From positions 1-24,530 of the forward strand of contig JAFZBT010000038.1 of NCBI GenBank assembly GCA_017561615.1: a stretch of 24,530 bases of DNA. The letters run 5' to 3'. Below are positions 1-7,247 of the stretch, one piece after another. This stretch comes from Erysipelotrichaceae bacterium. Its GTDB lineage: Bacteria > Bacillota_I > Bacilli_A > Erysipelotrichales > Erysipelotrichaceae. Both the position numbers and the translations under genes were made by a program. Every line of letters begins with the position of its first letter. Position 1 is the first letter of the stretch. The notes under the pieces were generated by a model. The model was given only the letters and a program-made list of their open reading frames with translations, was not told the origin of the DNA and did no database searches.

Positions 1-569
1 TTCTTATCGCCGATGTTGGCGTACTGTACGCCTAAGAGGTACTGCAGCATGCCTTCCTGGGAAGCCTTGGAGTAGGATTCCTTTTCCTTCTCCTTCTCCT
101 CCAGAAGCTGCTGAACGCGTTCAATGTCTTCGCTCTTCTTTTCAATCATGACCCTGTAGAGCATCTGATACTGTTCCCTGCTGTCATCTTCAAGGACCGG
201 TTCCAGACGTTCAAGGATCTTTTCCGTCATTTCCCGGTCATGCAGGGAAATGAAGTAGAAATAGGCGTTGCTGAAGATCTGGTAGGCCTGCTGCTTGGAC
301 AGGTTGTCATACAGCAGGGAATTGGTCATGTTTTTGACGTCATCGGTCTTCTCGCGTGATATGTAATAGCGCATCAGGTTCCACTTCCGGTTATATTCGC
401 CGAACATGATCTTGAAAACCGGGCTGTTGAGGATCTTCAGAGCCTCCTGGTCCTTTTCTGCCTTGATGTTCTTCAGAAATCGGTTCCAGATGGCCGTGCG
501 GATGAACATCGGCACGGCGATGGCGATCATGGCCAGAACGACCAGTGTTGCCGCAAATTCTTTTGTCAT
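1..569 (-). CDS. Membrane-anchored protein of unknown function (partial; C-terminus beyond window)
   Basis: Reading the minus strand from ATG 569 gives an open frame of 189 codons that runs off the left edge without a stop. Residues about 6-24 form one hydrophobic helix followed by basic residues, so the protein is probably anchored by its N-terminus with the rest in the cytoplasm. The remainder is rich in charged and helical residues, includes a Glu/Lys-rich coiled-coil-like stretch near residues 150-165, and has alternating aromatic and Leu positions reminiscent of TPR-like helical repeats. The start is supported by GAGGT just upstream. A TATAAT-like -10 lies about 20-30 bases upstream on the minus strand. 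I do not recognise the family and cannot assign a function. It is divergent from the PTS operon. Confidence 0.75.
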   Translation of the reverse strand, partial: MTKEFAATLVVLAMIAIAVPMFIRTAIWNRFLKNIKAEKDQEALKILNSPVFKIMFGEYNRKWNLMRYYISREKTDDVKNMTNSLLYDNLSKQQAYQIFSNAYFYFISLHDREMTEKILERLEPVLEDDSREQYQMLYRVMIEKKSEDIERVQQLLEEKEKEKESYSKASQEGMLQYLLGVQYANIGDK

Positions 570-662
570 AACAATACCTCGTACTAATATATTATATAAC
601 GAATAAACCGCATTCAAAAGGCTGACGGAGACCTTTTGTCTGAATAAACAGGAACAAAACGT

Positions 663-682
663 CAACAGAAAACGCGCTGTTG
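663..682. promoter_or_regulatory. Candidate operator: CAACAG-N8-CTGTTG palindrome before the PTS operon
   Basis: Perfect 6-bp arms, CAACAG at 663-668 and CTGTTG at 677-682, are separated by 8 bases in the divergent intergenic region. The right arm overlaps TTGCAT (680-685), which with GACAAT at 703-708 (17-bp spacing) forms a weak promoter-like pair reading toward the PTS genes. Substrate-responsive repressors commonly bind such palindromes, but no regulator gene is present here, so the role is inference. A second hairpin-like repeat, CAAAAGG/CCTTTTG at 615-638, lies nearer the minus-strand gene. Confidence 0.3.
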
Positions 683-799
683 CATATGTTTTCCGTTTAT
701 GCGACAATATATATACATTTATGGACTGTCATTTTAGTTGTAAAAGATCTGTGTTAATAACCGATTTGTAATCCAAAAGGTAGAAGGAGGCGTTTTTTT

Positions 800-1255
800 G
801 TGATTCAGGATTTAATTAAACTTGAAAACTGTGTCGTCAGAGAGTCCGTAGCCGACTGGAAGGAAGCCATTCATGCGGCTCTGGAACCGCTGGTTGCCGA
901 CGGCTGCTGCACCGACGCTTATGAGCAGGCCGTGCTGAAGATGACGGAAGACTATGGTCCGTACTATGTTCTTACCGATCACATGGCTCTCATCCATGCT
1001 TCCAGCGAAGCCGGCGTGTCCAAGACCCAGCTGGCCTGCACCGTCCTTAAACAGCCGGTTGCCTTCACCGAAGAAAAGAATGACGTACGCGTGCTCGTCG
1101 CCCTGTGCGCCGTCGACCACTCATCCCACATGGATGGCATCGTGGCCGTTTCCAACATCTTCAGTGATGATTCCAAGGAAGGACAGATTATGGATTCAAC
1201 AACCCCGGAAGAGATATATGACCTGTTTATCTCCAACGCCGAGGTTGTGGATTAA
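800..1255 (+). CDS. PTS EIIA component, ascorbate/mannitol-type (UlaC-like)
   Basis: The 151-aa protein matches the PTS EIIA type-2 fold used by UlaC, SgcA and the mannitol/fructose enzymes. This domain takes phosphate from HPr on a histidine and passes it to EIIB. The expected phosphorylated histidine is His66 in the segment ALIHASSEAGV, the counterpart of the PHAR motif in homologues; His61 lies nearby. Start: GTG at 800, preceded by a very strong AGAAGGAGG at 782-790. It is the first gene of an A-C-B operon, with 41 bases to the EIIC frame. No sugar-processing enzyme of the ascorbate pathway follows, so the substrate is unknown. The EIIA assignment is solid; the ulaC name is not. Confidence 0.85.
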   Translation: MIQDLIKLENCVVRESVADWKEAIHAALEPLVADGCCTDAYEQAVLKMTEDYGPYYVLTDHMALIHASSEAGVSKTQLACTVLKQPVAFTEEKNDVRVLVALCAVDHSSHMDGIVAVSNIFSDDSKEGQIMDSTTPEEIYDLFISNAEVVD

Positions 1256-1296
1256 TAGAATTAGCAAAGTTCTTAATTAGATAGAAAGGAGAAATT

Positions 1297-1503
1297 ATGC
1301 TAGATTTTATTCTTAACATTTTAGCTACTCCTGCAATGTTAGTAGGTCTGTTAGCTATGCTAGGTCTCATTCTCCAGAAGAGACCCGTTGAAGATGTCAT
1401 CAAGGGCACCATCAAGACCATCGTTGGCTTCCTGGTATTAAGCGCTGGCGCCACCTTCATTCAGACTGATTCACTGAACGCTTTCGGTGAACTGTTCAAC
1501 TGA
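1297..1503 (+). CDS. PTS EIIC (UlaA-like), N-terminal portion ending at in-frame TGA
   Basis: This 68-codon frame encodes the start of a UlaA/SgaT-family sugar permease: two hydrophobic segments joined by a conserved-looking stretch (QKRPVEDVIKGTIKTIVGF) typical of the family N-terminus. It starts at ATG 1297 behind GAAAGGAG, with good spacing. It stops at TGA 1501-1503. The next 394 codons, in exactly the same frame, are the rest of the permease, and the summed length (about 466 codons) equals a normal UlaA. So this is either the first part of one protein interrupted by a stop (mutation, sequencing error or programmed readthrough), or the small half of a split permease. It uses TTA leucine codons like the downstream part. 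Confidence 0.6.
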   Translation: MLDFILNILATPAMLVGLLAMLGLILQKRPVEDVIKGTIKTIVGFLVLSAGATFIQTDSLNAFGELFN

Positions 1504-1512
1504 ACATTCAAC

Positions 1513-2697
1513 ATGACCGGTACCGTTCCGAACAACGAAGCCATCGTTGCCATGGCCTTAAATAAGTTCGGTCTGGATACTTCCTACATCATGGTGTTCG
1601 GCTTAGTCCTGAACATTGTCCTGGCTCGTTTCTCAAAGATGCATTACATGTTCTTAACAGGTCACCACAGCTTATACATGGCATGCATGTTAGCAGTATT
1701 ACTGGGTGCTGTTGGCGGCTTATCAGGCTTCCTGCTCTGGATTGCCGGCGGCTGCTTATTAGCCTTCATTTCAGCCTTCTCACCCTGGTTCCTGCATTCA
1801 TCAATGGAAAAGATCGTTGAGACTGATGAATTAGGTTTCGGTCACTTCGGTGGCTTCGGCTACTGGGTAGCTGCTCAGTGCGGCAAGCTCTTCAAGGGCG
1901 GCAAGTCAACTGAGGACATCAACTTCCCGCAGCGCTTAACCTTCCTGCGTGACACCTCTGTTTCCATTGGTATCACCATGGTTCTGTTCTTCTTAGTCAT
2001 CACCGGTATCGCTGTTGGCAAGGGCGTCATGAACGTTGATCCGGCTACTCTGCCGAACTGCTCTGGCTTCCTGGTCGCCGGCGACACCAAGACTCACTGG
2101 GCTGTATGGGCTCTGAAGGCTGGCTTAAGCTTCTCAGGTGCTGTTTACATCATTCTGTCCGGCGTCCGTCTGATCGTTGGTGAACTCGTTCCCGCATTCA
2201 AGGGTATTGCTGAGAAGCTCGTTCCGGGTGCTGTCCCGGCTATCGACTGCCCGGTTGTCTTCCCGTATGCTCCGAACGCTGTTCTGATCGGCTTCTTAGT
2301 CTCCTTCTTAGGCGGCGTTGTCGGTCTGATCGTCCTGATTGCTCTGAACAAGGCTGGCTTAGGCTTAGCTCTGATTCTCCCGGGTGTTGTTCCGCACTTC
2401 TTCTGCGGCGCTTCTGCCGGTGTCTTCGGCAATGCTGAAGGCGGCTTAAAGGGCTGTATCTTAGGCTCATTCGTGCATGGTCTGATCATCACCTTCTTAC
2501 CTGCACTGTGCATGCCTGTATTCGATGCATTAGACAAGGGTTCAACCTTCTCCGATGCTGACTTCTCCTGGATGGCATTAGTATTCGGCAATATTGCCAA
2601 GGCTGTCCATGGTGTTCCGCTGTTCGCAATCTGCGTTGTAGTATACGTCTTACCGATGGTACTCAGCGGATTCAAGAATGGCCAGGAAAACAAGTAA
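1513..2697 (+). CDS. PTS EIIC (UlaA-like sugar permease), main portion after in-frame TGA
   Basis: The 394-aa frame encodes the bulk of an ascorbate-superfamily PTS permease, which forms the membrane channel and accepts phosphate from EIIB. It is strongly hydrophobic with about nine to ten membrane segments and carries family-typical stretches: VPNNEAIVAMAL near the N-terminus, FLTGHHSLYM, LVPGAVPAIDCPV, and APNAVLIGF. Alignment by eye with Firmicute homologues runs without a gap across the upstream TGA (1501-1503). I see no Shine-Dalgarno before ATG 1513, so separate initiation would depend on reinitiation nine bases after the stop, or the TGA must be read through. TTA is unusually common for leucine compared with the CTG-rich serC/serA genes. 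Substrate unknown; full function in doubt because of the stop. Confidence 0.75.
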   Translation: MTGTVPNNEAIVAMALNKFGLDTSYIMVFGLVLNIVLARFSKMHYMFLTGHHSLYMACMLAVLLGAVGGLSGFLLWIAGGCLLAFISAFSPWFLHSSMEKIVETDELGFGHFGGFGYWVAAQCGKLFKGGKSTEDINFPQRLTFLRDTSVSIGITMVLFFLVITGIAVGKGVMNVDPATLPNCSGFLVAGDTKTHWAVWALKAGLSFSGAVYIILSGVRLIVGELVPAFKGIAEKLVPGAVPAIDCPVVFPYAPNAVLIGFLVSFLGGVVGLIVLIALNKAGLGLALILPGVVPHFFCGASAGVFGNAEGGLKGCILGSFVHGLIITFLPALCMPVFDALDKGSTFSDADFSWMALVFGNIAKAVHGVPLFAICVVVYVLPMVLSGFKNGQENK

Positions 2698-2757
2698 TTT
2701 CTGACCGTAAAGTAGTTTAAGAATTCTGATTGAAGAATTTGGAAGGAGGGCATATTA

Positions 2758-3066
2758 ATGGCAAAAATCAATAAGATTATGTGCTGCTGCGGTTCCGGAT
2801 TAGGAAGCTCACTGATGGTTCAGATGAACATTCAGAAGGCTCTTAAGAATCTTGGAATCGAAGGAGTCGAGGCTGATCACACTTCTCTTTCTGAGATCAA
2901 TGTGAAGAGCGCAGACTTATTCGTCGTCGGAAGGGATATCGCCCCTCAGCTGAAGGATTACCCCCGTGTCGTGGTCTTAAACAAGATCATGTCTATGGTA
3001 GAACTCACTGAAAAGCTTGAACAGGCATTTGCCACCGAAGGCGACGAGATCCACATCGGTCAGTAG
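2758..3066 (+). CDS. PTS EIIB component, lactose/ascorbate-type (UlaB-like)
   Basis: The 102-aa protein is a small cytoplasmic EIIB. Its phosphate-binding loop CCCGSGLGSS (from residue 9) places the phosphocysteine at Cys11, directly before GSGLGSS, as in UlaB and GatB. EIIB takes phosphate from EIIA and donates it to the sugar during transport by EIIC. Start ATG 2758 follows GGAAGGAGGG, an excellent ribosome binding site. It is the last gene of the PTS operon, 60 bases after the EIIC frame, and is followed by a strong terminator. EIIB and EIIA both look intact, which argues that the EIIC between them is, or was until recently, functional. Confidence 0.88.
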   Translation: MAKINKIMCCCGSGLGSSLMVQMNIQKALKNLGIEGVEADHTSLSEINVKSADLFVVGRDIAPQLKDYPRVVVLNKIMSMVELTEKLEQAFATEGDEIHIGQ

Positions 3067-3083
3067 TCATTAATCTTGACCAG

Positions 3084-3114
3084 AAGGGCCCGGTCCATGA
3101 GATTGGGCCCTTTT
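3084..3114 (+). terminator. Rho-independent terminator of the PTS operon
   Basis: AAGGGCCC (3084-3091) and GGGCCCTT (3105-3112) form an 8-bp GC-rich stem around a 13-base loop, followed by a short T run. It lies 17 bases after the EIIB stop codon. Confidence 0.88.
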
Positions 3115-3190
3115 ACTGTGGCCTGAAAGGGAAAAAGTGGTGAAGTAATGCGCATGTTGTTATATAATTGAAAAAAGGAGCGCAGCGAAG

Positions 3191-3994
3191 ATGGAGAAGA
3201 AGACGTATTATGTCGACGGTCACATGCATCTGGAATACGGACCTCTGAGCCGTGAATATGCCATGCAGTTCATTGAACAGGGCATCCGCTGCGGTCTGGA
3301 TGAAGTGGACATCCTCGACCACACCCACCGCTTCCGGGAGTTCAGACAGTGCTACGAGCACCTGAGGGTCCATCCCCAGCAGGACAGCTGGCTTAACGGC
3401 CCGCGGAAGTTCTGCAGCAGTCTGGAGGAATTTGATGCGCTGATCAGCGAGATCAGAGCCATGGATCTGCCGATCAGGGTGCGTTTCGGTCTGGAAGTGT
3501 GCTACACGCCGGATACGGAAGATCTGCTCAGAGAGATCCTCAAGGGCAGAAACTATGACTTCCTGACCGGTGCCGTTCACTCGGTAAATCACATTCTCTA
3601 TGACATGCCGTTTTCCCGGCAGCTGTTATGGGACAGATACAGCGCTGATGAGATCTACCGCTGTTATTACGATTACGTGCTGGCCTGTGTCCGCAGTTCA
3701 CTGTTTGACCGGCTGGCGCACCCGGATACGATAAAGCTGTTTGAGATATATCCCGGCTATGATCTGACGGAGACCTATGAAGAACTCGCCCGGACGCTGA
3801 ACCAGTACGGTGTCACTGCGGAAAACAATACCGGCTGTCATTACCGTTACGGCCATCCCGACGTGGGACTGTCCGATCAGCTGCTGGAGATATTTAAAAA
3901 GAATGAAGTAAGGATCATTACTGCCAGTGACGCTCACAAGCCTGAGCACGTCGGCAGTTACATAAGGGAAGCCACAGAAAGGGGTAAGTTATGA
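3191..3994 (+). CDS. PHP-domain phosphatase (histidinol-phosphatase-like), first gene of the serine operon
   Basis: The 267-aa protein is a PHP-superfamily metal-dependent phosphoesterase resembling the HisK/YtvP type of histidinol phosphatase. Likely metal ligands are all visible: His11 and His13 (DGHMH), His44/His46 (DHTH), Glu102, His130, His177, Asp247 and His249 (SDAH). Start ATG 3191 follows AAGGAG at 3175-3180; a TATAAT at 3163-3168 is a likely -10 element. Its stop overlaps the serC start by ATGA (3991-3994), so the two are translationally coupled, and serA follows. No other histidine biosynthesis gene is nearby. That context makes hydrolysis of phosphoserine, the last step of serine synthesis, a plausible role. 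The fold is well supported; the substrate is inference. Confidence 0.82.
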   Translation: MEKKTYYVDGHMHLEYGPLSREYAMQFIEQGIRCGLDEVDILDHTHRFREFRQCYEHLRVHPQQDSWLNGPRKFCSSLEEFDALISEIRAMDLPIRVRFGLEVCYTPDTEDLLREILKGRNYDFLTGAVHSVNHILYDMPFSRQLLWDRYSADEIYRCYYDYVLACVRSSLFDRLAHPDTIKLFEIYPGYDLTETYEELARTLNQYGVTAENNTGCHYRYGHPDVGLSDQLLEIFKKNEVRIITASDAHKPEHVGSYIREATERGKL

Positions 3995-5073
3995 ACGATC
4001 GCGTATACAACTTCTCAGCCGGTCCGTCGATGCTGGCGGATGAGGTCATCATCAAACTGAGAGATGACATGCTCTCATATGAAGGTACAGGCATGTCAGT
4101 CATGGAGATGTCCCATCGCTCCAAGGTCTATCTGGCCATCTTTGAAGACTGCAAGACCAGACTGAAAAACCTGCTTGGCATCGGTGAGGACTACGAGGTG
4201 CTGTTCATGCACGGCGGCGCCACCGGTCAGTTCAGCGCCGTGCCGATGAACCTGATGAAGACGGGAAAGGCCGACTATATCATTACCGGTAACTTCTCCA
4301 AGAAAGCTGCTGAAGAGGCAGCCAAGTACGGACAGGTCGCCATCGCCTACGATTCATCGGAAAACAACCACAGCCGCATTCCTTCATTTGATGAGCTGAA
4401 GCTTTCCGCTGATGCCGATTACGTGCATCTGTGTTCCAACAACACCATCTATGGAACCGAATGGAAGAGCTTCCCGGATACCGGTAACATACCGCTGGTA
4501 GCCGACATGAGCAGCGACATCCTTTCCCGGCCGATCAATGTCACCGATTTCGGCCTGATCTATGCCGGAGCCCAGAAGAACATGGGCATTGCCGGCATGG
4601 CTGTGGTCATCATCAGAAAGGATCTGGCCGTAAAGGACAGCTCCCAGATGCCGGTCTTATACAACTACGCCCTGGAGATCAAGAACGACTCCATGTACAA
4701 TACGCCGTCGTCCTATTCCATTTACGTGCTTGATGAAGTGCTGAAGTGGATCGAGAGCATCGGCGGACTGGAAAAGATGGAAGAGCGCAACCGCGCCAAG
4801 GCAGCTCTGCTTTACGATTATCTGGACAGCCAGAACTATTATCTGCCTCATGCTCAGAAGGACAGCCGTTCGATCATGAACGTCACCTTCACTACTCCGG
4901 ATAAGGATACCGACAGTGAATTCGCGTCCAGAGCGGCAGAGAGAGGTCTGGTCAACCTGAAGGGCCACCGTCTGGTCGGCGGCATCAGAGCTTCGATCTA
5001 CAATGCCATGCCCATCGAGGCCATCAGAAAGCTTGTGGATTTCATGGACGAGTTTGCCAGGGAGAAGAGATAA
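3991..5073 (+). CDS. serC: Phosphoserine aminotransferase
   Basis: This 360-aa PLP enzyme converts 3-phosphohydroxypyruvate and glutamate to phosphoserine. Family hallmarks are the N-terminal FSAGPSMLADEV, MSHRSKVY near residue 40, HGGATGQFSAVP (residues 74-85), and the cofactor lysine Lys196 in YAGAQKNMG, followed by the C-terminal substrate-binding segment GHRLVGGIRASIYNAMP. Length is normal for SerC. The start overlaps the preceding phosphatase stop by four bases, and serA begins two bases after the serC stop. The three genes therefore form one coupled operon, presumably transcribed from the promoter before the phosphatase and ending at the hairpin at 6247. Confidence 0.95.
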   Translation: MNDRVYNFSAGPSMLADEVIIKLRDDMLSYEGTGMSVMEMSHRSKVYLAIFEDCKTRLKNLLGIGEDYEVLFMHGGATGQFSAVPMNLMKTGKADYIITGNFSKKAAEEAAKYGQVAIAYDSSENNHSRIPSFDELKLSADADYVHLCSNNTIYGTEWKSFPDTGNIPLVADMSSDILSRPINVTDFGLIYAGAQKNMGIAGMAVVIIRKDLAVKDSSQMPVLYNYALEIKNDSMYNTPSSYSIYVLDEVLKWIESIGGLEKMEERNRAKAALLYDYLDSQNYYLPHAQKDSRSIMNVTFTTPDKDTDSEFASRAAERGLVNLKGHRLVGGIRASIYNAMPIEAIRKLVDFMDEFAREKR

Positions 5074-5074
5074 C

Positions 5075-6229
5075 ATGAAGAAGATAAGATTAGCCAACCG
5101 CATTGATGAAAACGGTCTTGCTGAATTCAGCAAAGACTATCAGTACGGTGAAGACATCACTGAGGAAGATGGCATTCTGGTAAGAAGCGCCAGTCTGCAT
5201 GAATATGAATTCCCGGAAAGCCTGCTGGCCATTTCCCGGGCCGGTGCCGGTGTCAACAACATCCCCATTCAGAAGTGTTCCGATCAGGGAATCGTAGTCT
5301 TCAATACTCCGGGTGCCAACGCCAACGCCGTAAAGGAGATCGTCATCTGTTCGCTGTTTCTGGCCAGCCGCGACATTACCGGCGGCATGGAATGGGAGAA
5401 GCAGCTGGCTGACAGCGCTGACTTCGCCAAGGCCGTAGAGAAGGGCAAGAGCGCCTTCGTAGGTCCGGAGATCTCCGGCAAGAAACTGGGCGTCATCGGT
5501 CTGGGAGCCATCGGCGTTCTGGTCGCCAATGCGGCTGTCAAGCTGGGCATGGAAGTGTACGGCTATGACCCCTACATTTCCGTCAACAACGCCTGGGCCC
5601 TGAGCAAATGGGTAAAGCACGTCACCAACATCAGCGAACTGTACGGGGAATGCGACTATATCACCATTCACATACCCTTTACCGAGGAGACCAGAAACAC
5701 CATAAACGAAGAGACTCTGAACCAGATGAAGGATGGTGTCAGGATCCTCAATTTCGCCAGAGGCGAACTGGTCGATGAACAAGCCCTCCTCAAGGCTCTG
5801 GAAGATGGCAAAGTCGCCCGCTACATAACCGACTTCGGCAGCTACCGGCTGGCTCACAGTGACAAGGTCGTCTGTCTGCCTCATCTGGGCGCTTCCACTC
5901 CCGAATCGGAAGAGAACTGCGCCAGAATGGCGGTCAGAGAGCTTCAGGAGTACCTGGACAACGGAAACATTTATAATTCCGTCAACTTCCCGGCCATCAT
6001 GGAACCGCGGACGACTTCCCACCGTATCTGCATCATCCACAAGAACGTTCCCAACATGCTGGCTCAGCTGACTACCGTCGTCGGTACCAGCGGTATCAAC
6101 ATTGAGAACATGGCCAACAAGGCCAGGGGCGAGGTCGCCTATACCATCATCGATACGGAAAGCTATGTTGACGTTCAGCAGTTTGCCGACATTGAAAACG
6201 TCATCAGAGTAAGAGTGATCGGAGAATAG
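5075..6229 (+). CDS. serA: D-3-phosphoglycerate dehydrogenase, short ACT-domain type
   Basis: The 384-aa enzyme oxidises 3-phosphoglycerate with NAD+, the first step of serine synthesis. The NAD-binding fingerprint is GVIGLGAIG (139-147); substrate and catalytic parts include Arg229 in NFARGELVDEQ and His270 in CLPHLGASTPESEENCA. Residues about 315-384 form an ACT domain, a likely serine-sensing region. The usual catalytic Glu of the Arg-Glu-His triad is not visible: the region between Arg229 and His270 is shortened and reads YITDFGSYRL. I believe this is shared by short Firmicute SerA proteins. Start chosen at ATG 5075, just after the serC stop and behind GGGAGAAGAG; an in-frame ATG at 5003 would lie inside serC and lacks a site. 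Confidence 0.94.
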   Translation: MKKIRLANRIDENGLAEFSKDYQYGEDITEEDGILVRSASLHEYEFPESLLAISRAGAGVNNIPIQKCSDQGIVVFNTPGANANAVKEIVICSLFLASRDITGGMEWEKQLADSADFAKAVEKGKSAFVGPEISGKKLGVIGLGAIGVLVANAAVKLGMEVYGYDPYISVNNAWALSKWVKHVTNISELYGECDYITIHIPFTEETRNTINEETLNQMKDGVRILNFARGELVDEQALLKALEDGKVARYITDFGSYRLAHSDKVVCLPHLGASTPESEENCARMAVRELQEYLDNGNIYNSVNFPAIMEPRTTSHRICIIHKNVPNMLAQLTTVVGTSGINIENMANKARGEVAYTIIDTESYVDVQQFADIENVIRVRVIGE

Positions 6230-6246
6230 AACGGATAATAAGAAAG

Positions 6247-6273
6247 GCATCTGTCAAATTGACAGATGCTTTT
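6247..6273 (+). terminator. Rho-independent terminator after serA
   Basis: GCATCTGTC (6247-6255) and GACAGATGC (6261-6269) form a perfect 9-bp stem with a 5-base loop, extendable by AA/TT, followed by TTTT. It closes the phosphatase-serC-serA operon. Confidence 0.9.
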
Positions 6274-6350
6274 ATGTCGGCAGCCATCCGGCAGAAGATC
6301 TTCTCTGATATAATAAACTTATAAGGACTTTCTTGAAAAGGAGAGGGCAT

Positions 6351-7112
6351 ATGAAGGAAATAATCGTACGGGCTGATGATCTGGGATTCAGTGAAGGAGT
6401 AAACTACGGCATCGAAAAAGCCTGCCGGGACGGCATCATCCGTTCAGTGGGCGTAATGACCAACATGGAAGCAAGTGAACATGGATATCAGCTGATCCGC
6501 GATCTGCCGCTCTGTCTGGGTCTGCATACCAATATCTGCGCCGGCCGGCCGCTGTGCGATCCGGCGGAAATACCGAGCATCTGCGACGAGCACGGTAACC
6601 TGAAACGCTCGGCAGTATACCGCCAGGCCAGCCGGGAGGGCTGGGACTTCATTGTGCTGGAAGAAGTCATCAAGGAGATCGAAGCCCAGTATCAGGCTTT
6701 CGTCAGCCTTACCGGAGACAAGCCTCATTACTTCGAAGGCCATGCCGTTTCTTCGCCCAGTTTTTCCCTGGGCCTGAAAACCGTGGCGGAAAGCCACGGC
6801 TGCGATTATCTGGATTTCAGCATTGACGGTCCGATCCATTTCCGCAACAGCCTTCTGTATGTTTCCATGAATTCCAGCCAGCCGGATTACGATCCCTTCG
6901 AGTGTCTTAAGCAGGCAGCCATGCAGGACTATGGAGATAACGGCTATGCCATGTTCGTCTGCCATCCCGGCTACCTGGATCAGACGATCCTCGACATTTC
7001 ATCACTGACGCTGCCCCGGCCGAAGGAAGTGGCCATGTGCACTGATCCCAGAACCAGGCAGTGGCTCAGCGATAATGACATCAGGGTCATCACCTACGAT
7101 GATCTGCCCTAG
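6351..7112 (+). CDS. ChbG/YdjC/HpnK-family carbohydrate deacetylase
   Basis: The 253-aa protein belongs to the YdjC-like family of metal-dependent deacetylases that remove acetyl groups from N-acetylated sugars such as diacetylchitobiose. Visible motifs are VRADDLGFSEGVN with Asp9/Asp10, LGLHTNICAGRPL with His59, and HYFEGHAVSSP with His131, which correspond to the metal and catalytic positions of the family. Length is typical. Start chosen at ATG 6351 behind AAAGGAGAGG; an upstream in-frame TTG at 6333 has no such support. A TATAAT at 6309-6314 is a likely -10. It stands alone between two intergenic regions, without chitin or cellobiose transport genes nearby, so the natural substrate is unknown. 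Confidence 0.85.
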   Translation: MKEIIVRADDLGFSEGVNYGIEKACRDGIIRSVGVMTNMEASEHGYQLIRDLPLCLGLHTNICAGRPLCDPAEIPSICDEHGNLKRSAVYRQASREGWDFIVLEEVIKEIEAQYQAFVSLTGDKPHYFEGHAVSSPSFSLGLKTVAESHGCDYLDFSIDGPIHFRNSLLYVSMNSSQPDYDPFECLKQAAMQDYGDNGYAMFVCHPGYLDQTILDISSLTLPRPKEVAMCTDPRTRQWLSDNDIRVITYDDLP

Positions 7113-7247
7113 CCGGCGTTTCGGTTTTCCTTTTCCGCCGAAGGCGGATATGATAAAATGTATACAGCAGACAGCAAATATCATGGGAAACAGACGGCCG
7201 GCGGAAACCGGCAGTTAGACACATATTCTGAGTTAAGGAGGTAGCAT

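Noticed and set aside
667..681. Catabolite-response (cre) site before the PTS operon
   Set aside because: AGAAAACGCGCTGT shares the central AAACGC but misses several conserved positions; the CAACAG/CTGTTG palindrome explains the region better.
1501..1503. TGA read as tryptophan (alternative genetic code) to explain the EIIC interruption
   Set aside because: Several other genes in the window end in TGA at sensible positions (ispG, the HD-domain gene, the comG-linked regulator, the PnuC-like gene, the SDR gene, adhE), and tryptophan is encoded by TGG.
1501..1560. TGA as a selenocysteine codon
   Set aside because: No convincing SECIS-like stem-loop follows the TGA, and EIIC permeases of this family are not known selenoproteins.
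5090..6250. Long open frame on the strand opposite serA, and similar long frames opposite other genes
   Set aside because: It is a mirror of the codon pattern of a clearly identified gene; it has no homology I recognise, no ribosome binding site and low-complexity Val/Asp/Gly-rich content.
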